Source: Candidatus Promineofilum glycogenicum
GTDB lineage: Bacteria; Chloroflexota; Anaerolineae; Promineifilales; Promineifilaceae
Length of the DNA: 64,000 nucleotides
Direction of reading: 5' to 3'
NCBI GenBank assembly: GCA_016707605.1
Contig: JADJHJ010000014.1
Coordinates: forward strand, 3,801 to 67,800
Both the position numbers and the translations under genes were made by a program. The notes beneath the pieces were generated by a model, which saw only the letters and a program-made list of their open reading frames with translations, was not told the DNA's origin and made no database searches. Numbering within the stretch: position 1 is the first letter of the stretch; each line of letters opens with the position of its first letter. Shown here in pieces: positions 37,030 to 44,425 of this stretch.

Positions 37030-38995
37030 ATGCGCCGGATAAGCCTTCTGCTGTGCGTCGTCTGTTTGTTCACGGCTGCCGCCCAGGCCACTGACCTGTC
37101 CATCGGGGTCATCCAGGGCACGGGCAGCGAGTCGCCCTACCTCAACCGCTTCGTCAACTTTCGCGGCGTGGTCGTCGGCCGCTACGAAGACCAGAACACG
37201 CGCGGCGATGTCTACTACACCCTCTTCGTTCAGGACGTGCCCAATGCCACCGACGGCGACCCGGCCACGTCCGATGCCATCGCCGTCTTCCTGGGCCGCG
37301 AGTCGCGGCCGACGTGGCCCTCGGTGACGTGGTGCGCGTCGGCGGCAAGGTGACGGAGTTCTACGGCCTGACGGAGATCGACGACCGCGGGCTGACGGTC
37401 ACGGTCGCAGACAGCGGCCCGCTGCCCGCGCCGGTCGCCCTCGACCCGCCGGCCGACATCGTGGCGGCGGCCACCTACTTCGAGGCGCTGGAAGGGATGC
37501 GCGTCGCCTTCGCCGCCGAGGTCGTCGTCGCCGGGCCGACACACGAGGGGTGCGGTTTCGCCGTCGTCGACGCCGCCGCCGCGGCCGACCTGCCCATTCT
37601 GCGCCGCGCCGACGACGACCCGACCGGCCGCGCCGTGCCCGTCCTCTACCCCAGCGACCTCGACTGCGCCGACATTCCCCAATTGATGACCGGCGACCGG
37701 CTGCGCAGCCTGGCCGGGGCGCTGACCTACAACTTCGACCAGTTCAAGATCGTCATCGACGGCGTCGATGGGCTGGCGATAGAGCAGGACGGCCCACCCG
37801 CTTCCCCGCCGGCTTTGCCCGATGTAGCCCTGCCACAGATCACCGTCGCCACCCTCAACGCCGAGGACTATTTCGACACTACGCGCGACACAACCGAAGA
37901 AGGCGAGCCGGTGCTGACCGCCGACGAGTTGGCCGCACGCCAGGCCAAGTTCGTCCACCTCATCGCCCAGCCGTTACGCTGCCCAACGCTGCTGGCCCTG
38001 CAAGAGGTAGAGCACGAGGCGCTGCTGCTAGACCTGGCCGCGGCACTGGCCGAACCATGCGGCTTCACCTACACCGTCAGCCACCGCGAGACACCCGACG
38101 CGCGCGGTATCGACAACGCCCTGTTGAGCGACCCGCGCCGCGTGCGCGTTGAAGACGTGACCCTGCGCCAGAGCTGTTCGCCCGCGCCGACGGCCGTCAC
38201 CGACCCGACCATTGCCTGCTCGGCCGGGCAACAACCGCTCTTCGGCCGCCCGCCCCTGCAAGTCGAGGCGCGCATTGACGGCCGGCCGTTCACGCTTTAT
38301 GTCAATCACTTTAAATCGAAGCGCGACGGCGAGATCGACACCGACCTGGAGCGCATCCAGCAGGCGGTCTTCCTCAACGGGCTGGCCGCCGAACGGCTGG
38401 CGGCCGACCCGCAGGCCCGGCTCATCGCCCTGGGCGACTTCAACGACACCGAGCTTTCGCCCGCGCTGGCCCTGCTGACCGACCCGGCGCAGGGCGGCCG
38501 CTTCGTCCACGCCCTGAGCGCCATCCCGGCTGAGCAGCGCTACAGCTACAACTTCGGCGGCGTCAGCGAACTCATCGACGCCATCCTGCTCTCCCCGGCG
38601 CTGGCCGAGGAAGCGACTTACGCCACCATCATCCACACCAACACCGATTTTCCTTCCGGCTGGCGGCTGGATACGTCGGCGGCGCGTCAGCCTTACCGGG
38701 CCAGTGACCATGACGCGGCCGTCGTCGTCCTCGGCCGCGCCCCGGCCGCACCCACGCCGCAGCCCACGCCGGCAACGCCCGCCCGACCGCCATGCCGACC
38801 GCCACACCTGTGCCCGCCACCCTGGCAGCCACAGCTACCGCCACGCCCCTACCCATCCTCCCGACCGGCACGCCTGCGGCCGCCGCACCCACGACGCCCG
38901 CCCTGGGCAACGGCCGCGCCTGGGTGCTGGGAGTGGCCGCCGTCGCCCTCGTCGTCGCCGGCGGCCTGCTGGCCCGGCGGCTGGCCCATCGTTGA
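37030..38995 (+). CDS. Exported endonuclease/exonuclease/phosphatase-family protein with C-terminal anchor (two frameshifts)
   Basis: The signal peptide (ISLLLCVVCLFTAAAQA) leads into an OB-like domain (VNFRGVVVGRYEDQNTRGDV ... GDVVRVGGKVTEFYGLTEID) and then an EEP nuclease/phosphatase domain (QITVATLNAEDYFDT, TLLALQEVEHEALLLDLA, VNHFKSKRDGEIDTD, LIALGDFNDTELSPALALL, SDHDAAVVVLG). This is the ExeM/NucH-like extracellular nuclease layout. Two one-base deletions, near 37305 and 38785, split it; the second restores a Thr/Pro linker and a terminal TM anchor (WVLGVAAVALVVAGGLLARR). The repaired length is about 655 residues. It probably acts on external DNA or phosphoesters at the cell surface. The start has no strong RBS. 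Confidence 0.82.
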
Positions 38996-39052
38996 GCTTT
39001 TTACGTTTCCTGAATGGCGCGTGGCGCGAGGCGAGGTAGCATAGACGGCAAG

Positions 39053-39448
39053 ATGAACCGGAGCGCGGACGACGAAAACAGCGGGCCAGTGGATGCTAAT
39101 GTGCTGCGGCGGCTCTTGCAGCACGTGCCGTTGACCGTCACCCAGACGGTGCTGGTGACGCGCGGGCCGCAGGTGCTGGCCGCGCGCGGCGCGCTGAAGC
39201 CGGTCGAGGCGGCCGACGTGGCCGTCTACGTGGCCGAGGGCTGGCGCGACACGGCACAGACGTTGCGCATCCAGTTCATGCCCCTGCCCCTCGCGCCCGA
39301 TGCCCGGCTGCTGCTGACCTATCCCCTGCGTGGCGGCTATCAGTTGACCCTGGTCGACGCCGAAAGCGCGCCGCTGGAGCAACTGCGGCGGCTGGGCGGG
39401 CAACTGCTGACGGTGCTGGCAGCGGCGGGATGGGGCGATAAGAAATAG
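39053..39448 (+). CDS. Hypothetical protein, Roadblock/profilin-like size
   Basis: A 131-residue soluble protein with no family I can name. It has an N-terminal helix (VDANVLRRLLQHVPLTVTQT), alternating strands (VLVTRGPQVLAARG, QTLRIQFMPLPLAPDARLLL, GYQLTLVDAESAPLEQL) and a final helix (RLGGQLLTVLAAAGW). The pattern is like a small alpha/beta sensory fold of Roadblock or PAS size, but that is only an impression. I chose ATG 39053 because the sequence before it encodes Arg/Gly-rich residues unlike a start. It is 58 bases after the nuclease gene and may be cotranscribed. Confidence 0.5.
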   Translation: MNRSADDENSGPVDANVLRRLLQHVPLTVTQTVLVTRGPQVLAARGALKPVEAADVAVYVAEGWRDTAQTLRIQFMPLPLAPDARLLLTYPLRGGYQLTLVDAESAPLEQLRRLGGQLLTVLAAAGWGDKK

Positions 39449-39449
39449 A

Positions 39450-39540
39450 ACGCGGATGACGCGGATTTTCGCGGATGAACGCGGCCAGAATTCCTTTCTT
39501 ATCCGTGCTCATCAGTGAAATCCACGTCATCCGTGTTCCA
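39450..39540. repeat. Palindromic repeat family J
   Basis: GAACGCGGATGACGCGGATT plus two more CGCGGATGA-type units are mirrored by AATCCACGTCATCCGTGTTC. The interior is degenerate. It fills the space before the tRNA promoter. Confidence 0.75.
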
Positions 39541-39560
39541 TTCTTCCTACCCCGGCGCGT

Positions 39561-39589
39561 TTGCTTATGGCCCCATGGGCTGGTAAAAT
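39561..39589 (+). promoter_or_regulatory. Promoter of tRNA-Lys
   Basis: TTGCTT, 17 bp, TAAAAT, ending 39 bases before the mature tRNA 5' end. This leaves room for a short 5' leader removed by RNase P. Confidence 0.65.
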
Positions 39590-39628
39590 ACGTTTCGCGT
39601 CGGACATGAGCTATCATGTTCGGTCGCG

Positions 39629-39701
39629 CCTCCGTAGCTCAATTGGCAGAGCAGGGCACTCTTAATGCCGAGGTTTTCGGTTCGAGTCCGAACGGGGGCA
39701 C
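39629..39701 (+). tRNA. tRNA-Lys (anticodon CTT)
   Basis: A 73-nt cloverleaf. The acceptor arm is GCCTCCG/CGGGGGC with one G.T pair, the D arm is GCTC/GAGC with loop GG, and the anticodon loop is CTCTTAA (CTT at 39662-39664). The T arm is TTCGG/CCGAA with loop TTCGAGT. The top anticodon-stem pair is G.G. CCA is not encoded. A terminator follows nine bases later. Confidence 0.93.
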
Positions 39702-39709
39702 CTGAAGAG

Positions 39710-39741
39710 GCTGTATCAATCGAGTTGATACAGCCTTTTTG
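39710..39741 (+). terminator. Rho-independent terminator of tRNA-Lys
   Basis: A perfect 11-bp stem GGCTGTATCAA / TTGATACAGCC with loop TCGAG and a TTTTT tail. Confidence 0.93.
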
Positions 39742-39773
39742 CTTTCAAGTGTGACCTAAATGGGAGCCAGGTG

Positions 39774-40208
39774 ATGGCGCGGAAGCAGTGCGTGGCCTGT
39801 GGCGAGTTCAAGAACGAGACCGAGTTTCCCTGGTGGAGTGAAACCGAGGGACGTCGTCGCGGAACCTGCCGGGCTTGCAAGAGCCAGCAGCAGAAGAAAT
39901 GGTACTCCAAGAAGCGGGAGACCCATATTGCCAACGTCAAAAGCAATATTGAGCAAGCCAGAACAGAGGCGCACCAGTTAGTCCGCAACTATCTTTCCAC
40001 CCATCCCTGCATTGATTGTGGCGAGGCGAATCCGATTGTTCTGGAGTTCGATCACGTAAGGGGCCAGAAGAGACTAACAATCAGCCAATTGTGCGCCAGA
40101 GGCTATACGATTGAGGTTATCGCGGTTGAGATCGATAAGTGCGTGGTCAGGTGCGGCAATTGCCACCGCCGAAAGACAAGTGCGGAGAAGGGCTGGTTCA
40201 GGCTATGA
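39774..40208 (+). CDS. HNH-type zinc-finger endonuclease-like protein 1
   Basis: A 144-residue protein with two metal-binding parts. The N-terminal zinc ribbon (KQCVACGEFKNETEFPWW ... CRACKSQQQKKWY) is followed by a basic helix. The C-terminal HNH-like core (HPCIDCGEANPIVLEFDHV ... CVVRCGNCHRRKT) has EFDH as the catalytic His segment and four Cys for structural zinc. Such proteins are common in phages and mobile DNA. It is more AT-rich than its neighbours and sits just after tRNA-Lys and its terminator. Its stop overlaps the start of a paralog (ATGA), so the two are translationally coupled. GGGAG precedes the ATG. Confidence 0.82.
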   Translation: MARKQCVACGEFKNETEFPWWSETEGRRRGTCRACKSQQQKKWYSKKRETHIANVKSNIEQARTEAHQLVRNYLSTHPCIDCGEANPIVLEFDHVRGQKRLTISQLCARGYTIEVIAVEIDKCVVRCGNCHRRKTSAEKGWFRL

Positions 40209-40636
40209 AGCAATGTAGCCGCTGTCGGCAGTTAAAAGATGAGGAGGAGTTTGCCTGGGAAAATAAGCCACTAGGCAGAAGGCAGAACTACTGTCGCGAC
40301 TGTCATCGCGAAGTCGACCGCGCCCGCTACGAAAAAAGAGATTCCCTGCAAAAAGCGCTGAACACAGAAAGAAACAAGACCCGTATAGCCACTGCGAAGC
40401 TATTCGTCTGGAACTATCTACAAGAGCATCCTTGCGTTGATTGCGGAGAGAACGATCCAGTGGTTCTTGAATTCGATCATATTGATCCCCGACAGAAAAA
40501 ACTGAATGTATCCGAAATGGTAGGATGGGGATATTCTCTTGAGGCCATCCAACGGGAGATAACTCTCTGCGAAGTCCGCTGCGTCAATTGCCATCGGATC
40601 AAGACCTATCGGGAGAGGGGTTGGCAGACCCGCTAA
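40205..40636 (+). CDS. HNH-type zinc-finger endonuclease-like protein 2
   Basis: A 143-residue paralog of the preceding gene with the same layout: KQCSRCRQLKDEEEFAWENK ... CRDCHREVDRARY, then HPCVDCGENDPVVLEFDHID ... CEVRCVNCHRIKTYRERGW. Between the two, SEMVGWGYSLEAIQREI corresponds to SQLCARGYTIEVIAVEI in copy 1, so they arose by tandem duplication and have diverged substantially. They may work as a heterodimer. The start MKQCSRC overlaps the previous stop by four bases. Confidence 0.82.
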   Translation: MKQCSRCRQLKDEEEFAWENKPLGRRQNYCRDCHREVDRARYEKRDSLQKALNTERNKTRIATAKLFVWNYLQEHPCVDCGENDPVVLEFDHIDPRQKKLNVSEMVGWGYSLEAIQREITLCEVRCVNCHRIKTYRERGWQTR

Positions 40637-40785
40637 GGGGAGCACGCGACTCCCTCTTTGCTTTCCACCCCCCGCCCATCCATGCTAAACTTCCCTCATC
40701 GCCCCGCGCCGCGCCGGACGGCCGCGCCGGGGCCGCGGACATAACCCTAATCCACATCTTCGCCGCCCAACCAACGGAGCAACCC

Positions 40786-43278
40786 ATGACTGACACCCTT
40801 ACCCTCGATCCAGCCGCCATCGAGACTCACATTGACGCCCTCGTCCAGTCCATGACCCTCGAAGAGCAGGTCTCGCTGCTGTCCGGGGCCGACTTCTGGA
40901 CGACCGTGCCCGTCGAGCGCGTCGGCGTGCCGGCCATCAAGGTCAGCGACGGCCCCAACGGCGCGCGCGGCGGCGGGTCGCTGGTCGGCGGCGTGGCCGC
41001 CGCCGCCTTCCCGGTGGGCATCTCGCTGGCCTCTTCCTGGAACACGCCGCTGGTCGAGGAAGTCGGCCAGGCGTTGGCCGAAGAGGCGCTGTCGAAGGGG
41101 GCGCGTGTGCTGCTGGCCCCGACGGTCAACATTCACCGCTCGCCGCTCAACGGCCGCAACTTCGAGTGCTACTCCGAAGACCCCTACCTGTCGGCCCGCC
41201 TGGTCGTGGCCTACGTCCGCGGCTTGCAAAGCCAGGGCGTCAGCGCGACGGTCAAGCACTACGTCGGCAACGACTCCGAGTTCGAGCGCAACAGCATCAG
41301 CTCCGACATCGGCGAGCGCGCCCTGCGCGAAATCTACCTCGTGCCGTTCGAGGCCGCGGTCAGAGAGGCAGGGACGTGGGCGCTGATGTCGTCCTATAAC
41401 AAGGTCAACGGCACCTACGTCAGCCAGAACCCCCGCCTGTTGCGCGACATCCTGAAGGGGGAATGGGGCTTCGACGGCCTGGTCATGTCCGACTGGACGG
41501 GAACCTACAGCATGGTCGAAGCGGCCAACGCCGGCCTCGACCTGGAGATGCCCGGCCCGACCTGGCTGCGCGGGCCGCGCCTGGTGGAGGCGGTGCGCGA
41601 CGGCCGCGTGGACGCCGCGGCCGTGGCCGACAGCGCCCGCCGCCTGCTGCGCCTCATCGCCCGCGTCGGCGCGTTCGACGACCCGACCATCCCCGACGAG
41701 CAGGCCATCGACCGGCCCGAACACCGCGCCCTCATCCGCCGCGCCGGGGCCGAGGGCATTGTCTTGCTGAAGAACGACGGCTTGCTGCCACTGGCCCTGA
41801 GCGCCGGCCGGCGCGTGGCCCTCATCGGCCCCAACGCGCAGACGGCGCAGATCATGGGCGGCGGCAGCGCCCAGGTGAACGCCCACTACCGCATCACGCC
41901 GCTGGAAGGGCTGTTGGCCCAGGCCGGCGCGGCCGAGATCGGCTGCGACACCGGCTGCGTCAACTACAAGCAGTTACCCCTATTGGATGGGCCGATCACC
42001 GTGGAGTACTTCAACTCGACCGACCTCTCCGGCGAAGTCGTCGCCCGGCAGGAAATTGCCCAGGGCGAGTTGATGTACTTCCTGGATGTGATGCCCGGCG
42101 TCAACGCCTGGGAGTTCAGCGCCCGCTTGTCGGCGCGGGTGACGCCCGACGCCGACGGCGAGCACCACTTCAGCCTGGCCAGCGCCGGGCTGAGCCGTCT
42201 ATTCGTGGACGACGCCCTGCTCGTTGACAACTGGACGAACTGGCAGAAGGGGGATACCTACTTCGGCTTCGGCAGCAACGCCGTCGCCGGGGCCATCGAT
42301 CTGCAAGCCGGGCGCGCCACTAACGTGCGCGTCGAGTACGCCTACACGGGCGCCGGCGGGCTGGGCATGAAGGCCCTGCGCATCGGCCTGGCCCGGCCGC
42401 TGGGCGACGAGGCGCTCGAGTCGGCCGTGCTGGCCGCCGCCCAGGCCGACGTGGCCGTGCTGTTCGTCGGCCTGACCGGCGAGTGGGACAGCGAGGGCAA
42501 CGACCGGCCGCACATGGACCTGGTCGGGCGGCAGAACGAACTGATCGCGCGCGTGGCCGCGGCCAACCCCAACACCATCGTCGTGCTGCAAACGGGCGGC
42601 CCGGTGGCCATGCCCTGGCTGGATCAGGTCGGCGCGGTGGTGCAGGCCTGGTACCCCGGCCAGGAGTGCGGCAACAGCATCGCCGACGTGCTGACCGGCC
42701 GCGTCAACCCCGCCGGCCGCCTGCCGCAGACCTTCCCCGTGCGGCTGGAGGACAACCCGGCTTACGTCAACTACCCCGGCGAAAACGGCCACGTCCTCTA
42801 CGGTGAGGGCATCTTTGTCGGCTACCGCTACTACGACAAGAAGCGCGTCGCCCCGCTCTTCCCGTTCGGCCACGGCCTGTCATACACGACCTTCGCCTAC
42901 GACAGCCTGCGCCTCAGCGCCGACACGCTGGCCCCCGGCGAGACGCTGACGGTGTCGGTTGACGTGACCAACACCGGCGACCGCGCCGGGCAAGAGGTGG
43001 TGCAACTCTACGTGCGCGACCCGCGCGCGGCGCTGGCCCGGCCGGAGAAGGAGCTGAAGGGCTTCGCCAAGGTGGCGCTGGAACCAGGCGAGACGCAGAC
43101 GGTGACACTATCGCTCGACATGCGCGCCCTGGCCTACTACGACGACGCCCGGGCGGCCTGGGTGGCCGAGGCGGGCGAGTTCGAGGCGCTAGTCGGCGCG
43201 TCGTCGGCCGACATCCGCGCTCGCGCCGGCTTCACGCTGAGCGCCGAGTGGGTTGAGCCGACCGGGCCGGCCAGGTAG
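40786..43278 (+). CDS. bglX-like: GH3-family beta-glucosidase with PA14 domain
   Basis: An 830-residue glycoside hydrolase removing terminal beta-linked glucose or a similar sugar. The N-terminal TIM barrel has GVPAIKVSDGPNGARGG, VKHYVGNDSEFERN and the nucleophile Asp in GFDGLVMSDWTGTYSM. The second domain has EGIVLLKNDGLLPLA and carries a PA14 insert (ITVEYFNSTDLSGEVVA ... GLSRLFVDDALLVDNWTNW). A fibronectin-III-like domain ends the protein (LSADTLAPGETLTVSVDVTN). No signal peptide is present, so it probably works in the cytosol on imported oligosaccharides. The start follows GGAG; a longer frame reads through the HNH gene end and is rejected. Confidence 0.93.
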   Translation: MTDTLTLDPAAIETHIDALVQSMTLEEQVSLLSGADFWTTVPVERVGVPAIKVSDGPNGARGGGSLVGGVAAAAFPVGISLASSWNTPLVEEVGQALAEEALSKGARVLLAPTVNIHRSPLNGRNFECYSEDPYLSARLVVAYVRGLQSQGVSATVKHYVGNDSEFERNSISSDIGERALREIYLVPFEAAVREAGTWALMSSYNKVNGTYVSQNPRLLRDILKGEWGFDGLVMSDWTGTYSMVEAANAGLDLEMPGPTWLRGPRLVEAVRDGRVDAAAVADSARRLLRLIARVGAFDDPTIPDEQAIDRPEHRALIRRAGAEGIVLLKNDGLLPLALSAGRRVALIGPNAQTAQIMGGGSAQVNAHYRITPLEGLLAQAGAAEIGCDTGCVNYKQLPLLDGPITVEYFNSTDLSGEVVARQEIAQGELMYFLDVMPGVNAWEFSARLSARVTPDADGEHHFSLASAGLSRLFVDDALLVDNWTNWQKGDTYFGFGSNAVAGAIDLQAGRATNVRVEYAYTGAGGLGMKALRIGLARPLGDEALESAVLAAAQADVAVLFVGLTGEWDSEGNDRPHMDLVGRQNELIARVAAANPNTIVVLQTGGPVAMPWLDQVGAVVQAWYPGQECGNSIADVLTGRVNPAGRLPQTFPVRLEDNPAYVNYPGENGHVLYGEGIFVGYRYYDKKRVAPLFPFGHGLSYTTFAYDSLRLSADTLAPGETLTVSVDVTNTGDRAGQEVVQLYVRDPRAALARPEKELKGFAKVALEPGETQTVTLSLDMRALAYYDDARAAWVAEAGEFEALVGASSADIRARAGFTLSAEWVEPTGPAR

Positions 43279-43297
43279 CCGGCCGGACAGTGACTAT

Positions 43298-43369
43298 CGA
43301 CCTGACAGGTAGGCGGCCAATCGCACTCCAGCGAAAGATGCCGTTTGTGGCCGCCCACCTGTCAGGTCG
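43298..43369. repeat. Palindromic repeat family L
   Basis: Arms CGACCTGACAGGTAGGCGGC and GCCGCCCACCTGTCAGGTCG with a roughly 25-bp loop. It lies 20 bases after the beta-glucosidase gene. Confidence 0.85.
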
Positions 43370-43417
43370 GTGCGCCTGAGGTGACAATCGGAAAGCCCTG
43401 CCCTGCCCGTACCCCCC

Positions 43418-43446
43418 TTGACATCGGCCGCCGCGTCCCCTACAGT
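43418..43446 (+). promoter_or_regulatory. Promoter of the membrane HhH-protein gene
   Basis: Consensus TTGACA (43418-43423), 17 bp, TACAGT (43441-43446), about 54 bases before the ATG. Confidence 0.7.
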
Positions 43447-43499
43447 AAGGTTACTTATTGGCTCTCCACCAGGAGTTTTCGGGAGTAAGGAAGGTCAAC

Positions 43500-44147
43500 A
43501 TGAGTACCATCTGGAGAAAGTGGGCTGGGCTGCTGGCGCTGGTGAGCGCCTTCGTCCTGGGCGTGACCTCTGTCGCCGCCCAGACGGCCACGCCCGCCGC
43601 CGACGCCGCGACCACCGCCGCCCAGACCGGCGGCTGGCTCGGTCTGTCGTGGTGGGTGTGGATCGTGATCGGGCTGCTGCTACTGTTCCTGTTGTGGTGG
43701 CTGTTCTTCCGCCGCCGCCCCGCGCCGCCACCCCCGCCGCCGCCGCGGCGTGTCACAACGGCCGAGCCGCCGGCCCGCCCGGTCATGCCGGAGCCAACGC
43801 TCTATACCCCGGTGCCTGAGTCGCCCTCGCGCCTGGTCACGCCGGAACTGGAACCATTCGGCCTGGCCCCCGAACCGAACCTTAGCGTGGTGTCGGAGCC
43901 GGACAACCTGAAGCGCATCGAGGGCATCGGCCCGCGCATCGAAAGCATCCTCAACAGCGCCGGCATCACCACCTTCCGGGCGCTGAGCAACACCCCGGTG
44001 GAACGCCTGCGCGAGATTCTGAACGCCGCCGAGTTGCGCGGCTCCTTTGGCGATCCCACGTCTTGGCCCGAACAGGCGCGGCTGGCCGCCGAAGGGATGT
44101 GGGACCAATTGAAGACGCTGCAGGATGGGCTGAAGGGCGGGCGCTAG
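43500..44147 (+). CDS. Membrane-anchored helix-hairpin-helix protein
   Basis: A 215-residue protein with a signal peptide (WAGLLALVSAFVLGVTSVAA), a short extracytoplasmic piece, one TM helix (WWVWIVIGLLLLFLLWWLFF), a Pro/Arg/Thr-rich linker, and a C-terminal HhH domain of the L21/FEN1-like kind (DNLKRIEGIGPRIESILNSA, GITTFRALSNTPVERLREIL). That domain is best known for DNA contacts or for tails on ribosomal and nucleoid proteins. The HhH would face the cytosol. AAGGAAGG precedes the ATG. The role is unknown; membrane tethering of DNA is possible. Confidence 0.72.
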   Translation: MSTIWRKWAGLLALVSAFVLGVTSVAAQTATPAADAATTAAQTGGWLGLSWWVWIVIGLLLLFLLWWLFFRRRPAPPPPPPPRRVTTAEPPARPVMPEPTLYTPVPESPSRLVTPELEPFGLAPEPNLSVVSEPDNLKRIEGIGPRIESILNSAGITTFRALSNTPVERLREILNAAELRGSFGDPTSWPEQARLAAEGMWDQLKTLQDGLKGGR

Positions 44148-44182
44148 TCAGGCCAACCTGTCCAAACCCATGCAAAAAGCCC

Positions 44183-44212
44183 TTGACATGGGTCAATCGC
44201 CTATGCTACTCT
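44183..44212 (+). promoter_or_regulatory. Promoter of the leuS leader
   Basis: Consensus TTGACA (44183-44188), 18 bp, TACTCT (44207-44212). The predicted transcription start is at about 44219-44221, which coincides with the leader-peptide ATG at 44221, so the mRNA should be leaderless. Confidence 0.7.
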
Positions 44213-44220
44213 GTCGTCAC

Positions 44221-44307
44221 ATGAACGCTATTCGCTCGCTTCGACTGCGCGGCCTGTTACTTGGCAACTTACTTGCCCGATTACCCGCGCCTGCCGGACG
44301 AGACTGA
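44221..44307 (+). CDS. Leucine-rich leader peptide of the leuS attenuator
   Basis: A 28-codon frame too short for normal gene calling. It encodes MNAIRSLRLRGLLLGNLLAR then LPAPAGRD. Eight codons are Leu (positions 7, 9, 12, 13, 14, 17, 18, 21), and three of these are TTA (13, 17, 21), the rarest Leu codon in DNA this GC-rich. It begins at the predicted transcription start with no room for an RBS, and ends 118 bases before leuS. With the structures just downstream, it looks like a sensor of charged tRNA-Leu: a ribosome stalling on the Leu codons would favour read-through into leuS. No protein function is expected. Confidence 0.8.
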   Translation: MNAIRSLRLRGLLLGNLLARLPAPAGRD

Positions 44308-44349
44308 ACCGTTCACCCGTTTCCCGATTATCATATTGGCCGCAGGCGC
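44287..44349 (+). promoter_or_regulatory. Predicted antiterminator pairing of the leuS attenuator
   Basis: GCGCCTGCCGG at 44287-44297 can pair with CCGCAGGCGC at 44340-44349, ten pairs with one bulged C. The second segment is the 5' arm and loop of the terminator, so the two structures exclude each other. The first segment starts three bases after the last TTA codon. A ribosome stalled on Leu codons leaves it free, while one that reaches the stop codon at 44305 covers it. Confidence 0.7.
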
Positions 44350-44372
44350 TCCCTGCGGCCTTTTTGTTTTTT
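44338..44372 (+). terminator. Rho-independent terminator (attenuator) upstream of leuS
   Basis: A perfect 9-bp stem GGCCGCAGG / CCTGCGGCC with loop CGCTC, followed by TTTTTGTTTTTT. It lies between the leader peptide and leuS in the same direction of transcription. Confidence 0.9.
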
Positions 44373-44416
44373 CAGTCGTTAGTCGTTAGTCGAAGCGACT
44401 AACGACCAACGACAAG
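44373..44416. repeat. Short inverted repeat, family K
   Basis: AGTCGTTAGTCGTTAGTCG is mirrored by CGACTAACGACCAACGAC. It sits between the attenuator and leuS; the leuS RBS (AAGGA) follows immediately. Confidence 0.75.
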
Positions 44417-44425
44417 GAATATTCC

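Noticed and set aside
40588..40785. Longer N-terminus for the beta-glucosidase
   Set aside because: It would overlap the HNH gene and encode non-conserved residues; the ATG at 40786 has an RBS and fits the family.
39629..40786. Integrative element inserted at tRNA-Lys
   Set aside because: No integrase gene and no second copy of the tRNA 3' end were found downstream; only the two HNH genes hint at it.
44219..44372. T-box riboswitch in front of leuS
   Set aside because: No T-box consensus bulge or Leu specifier stem was found; the Leu-rich leader frame explains the region better.
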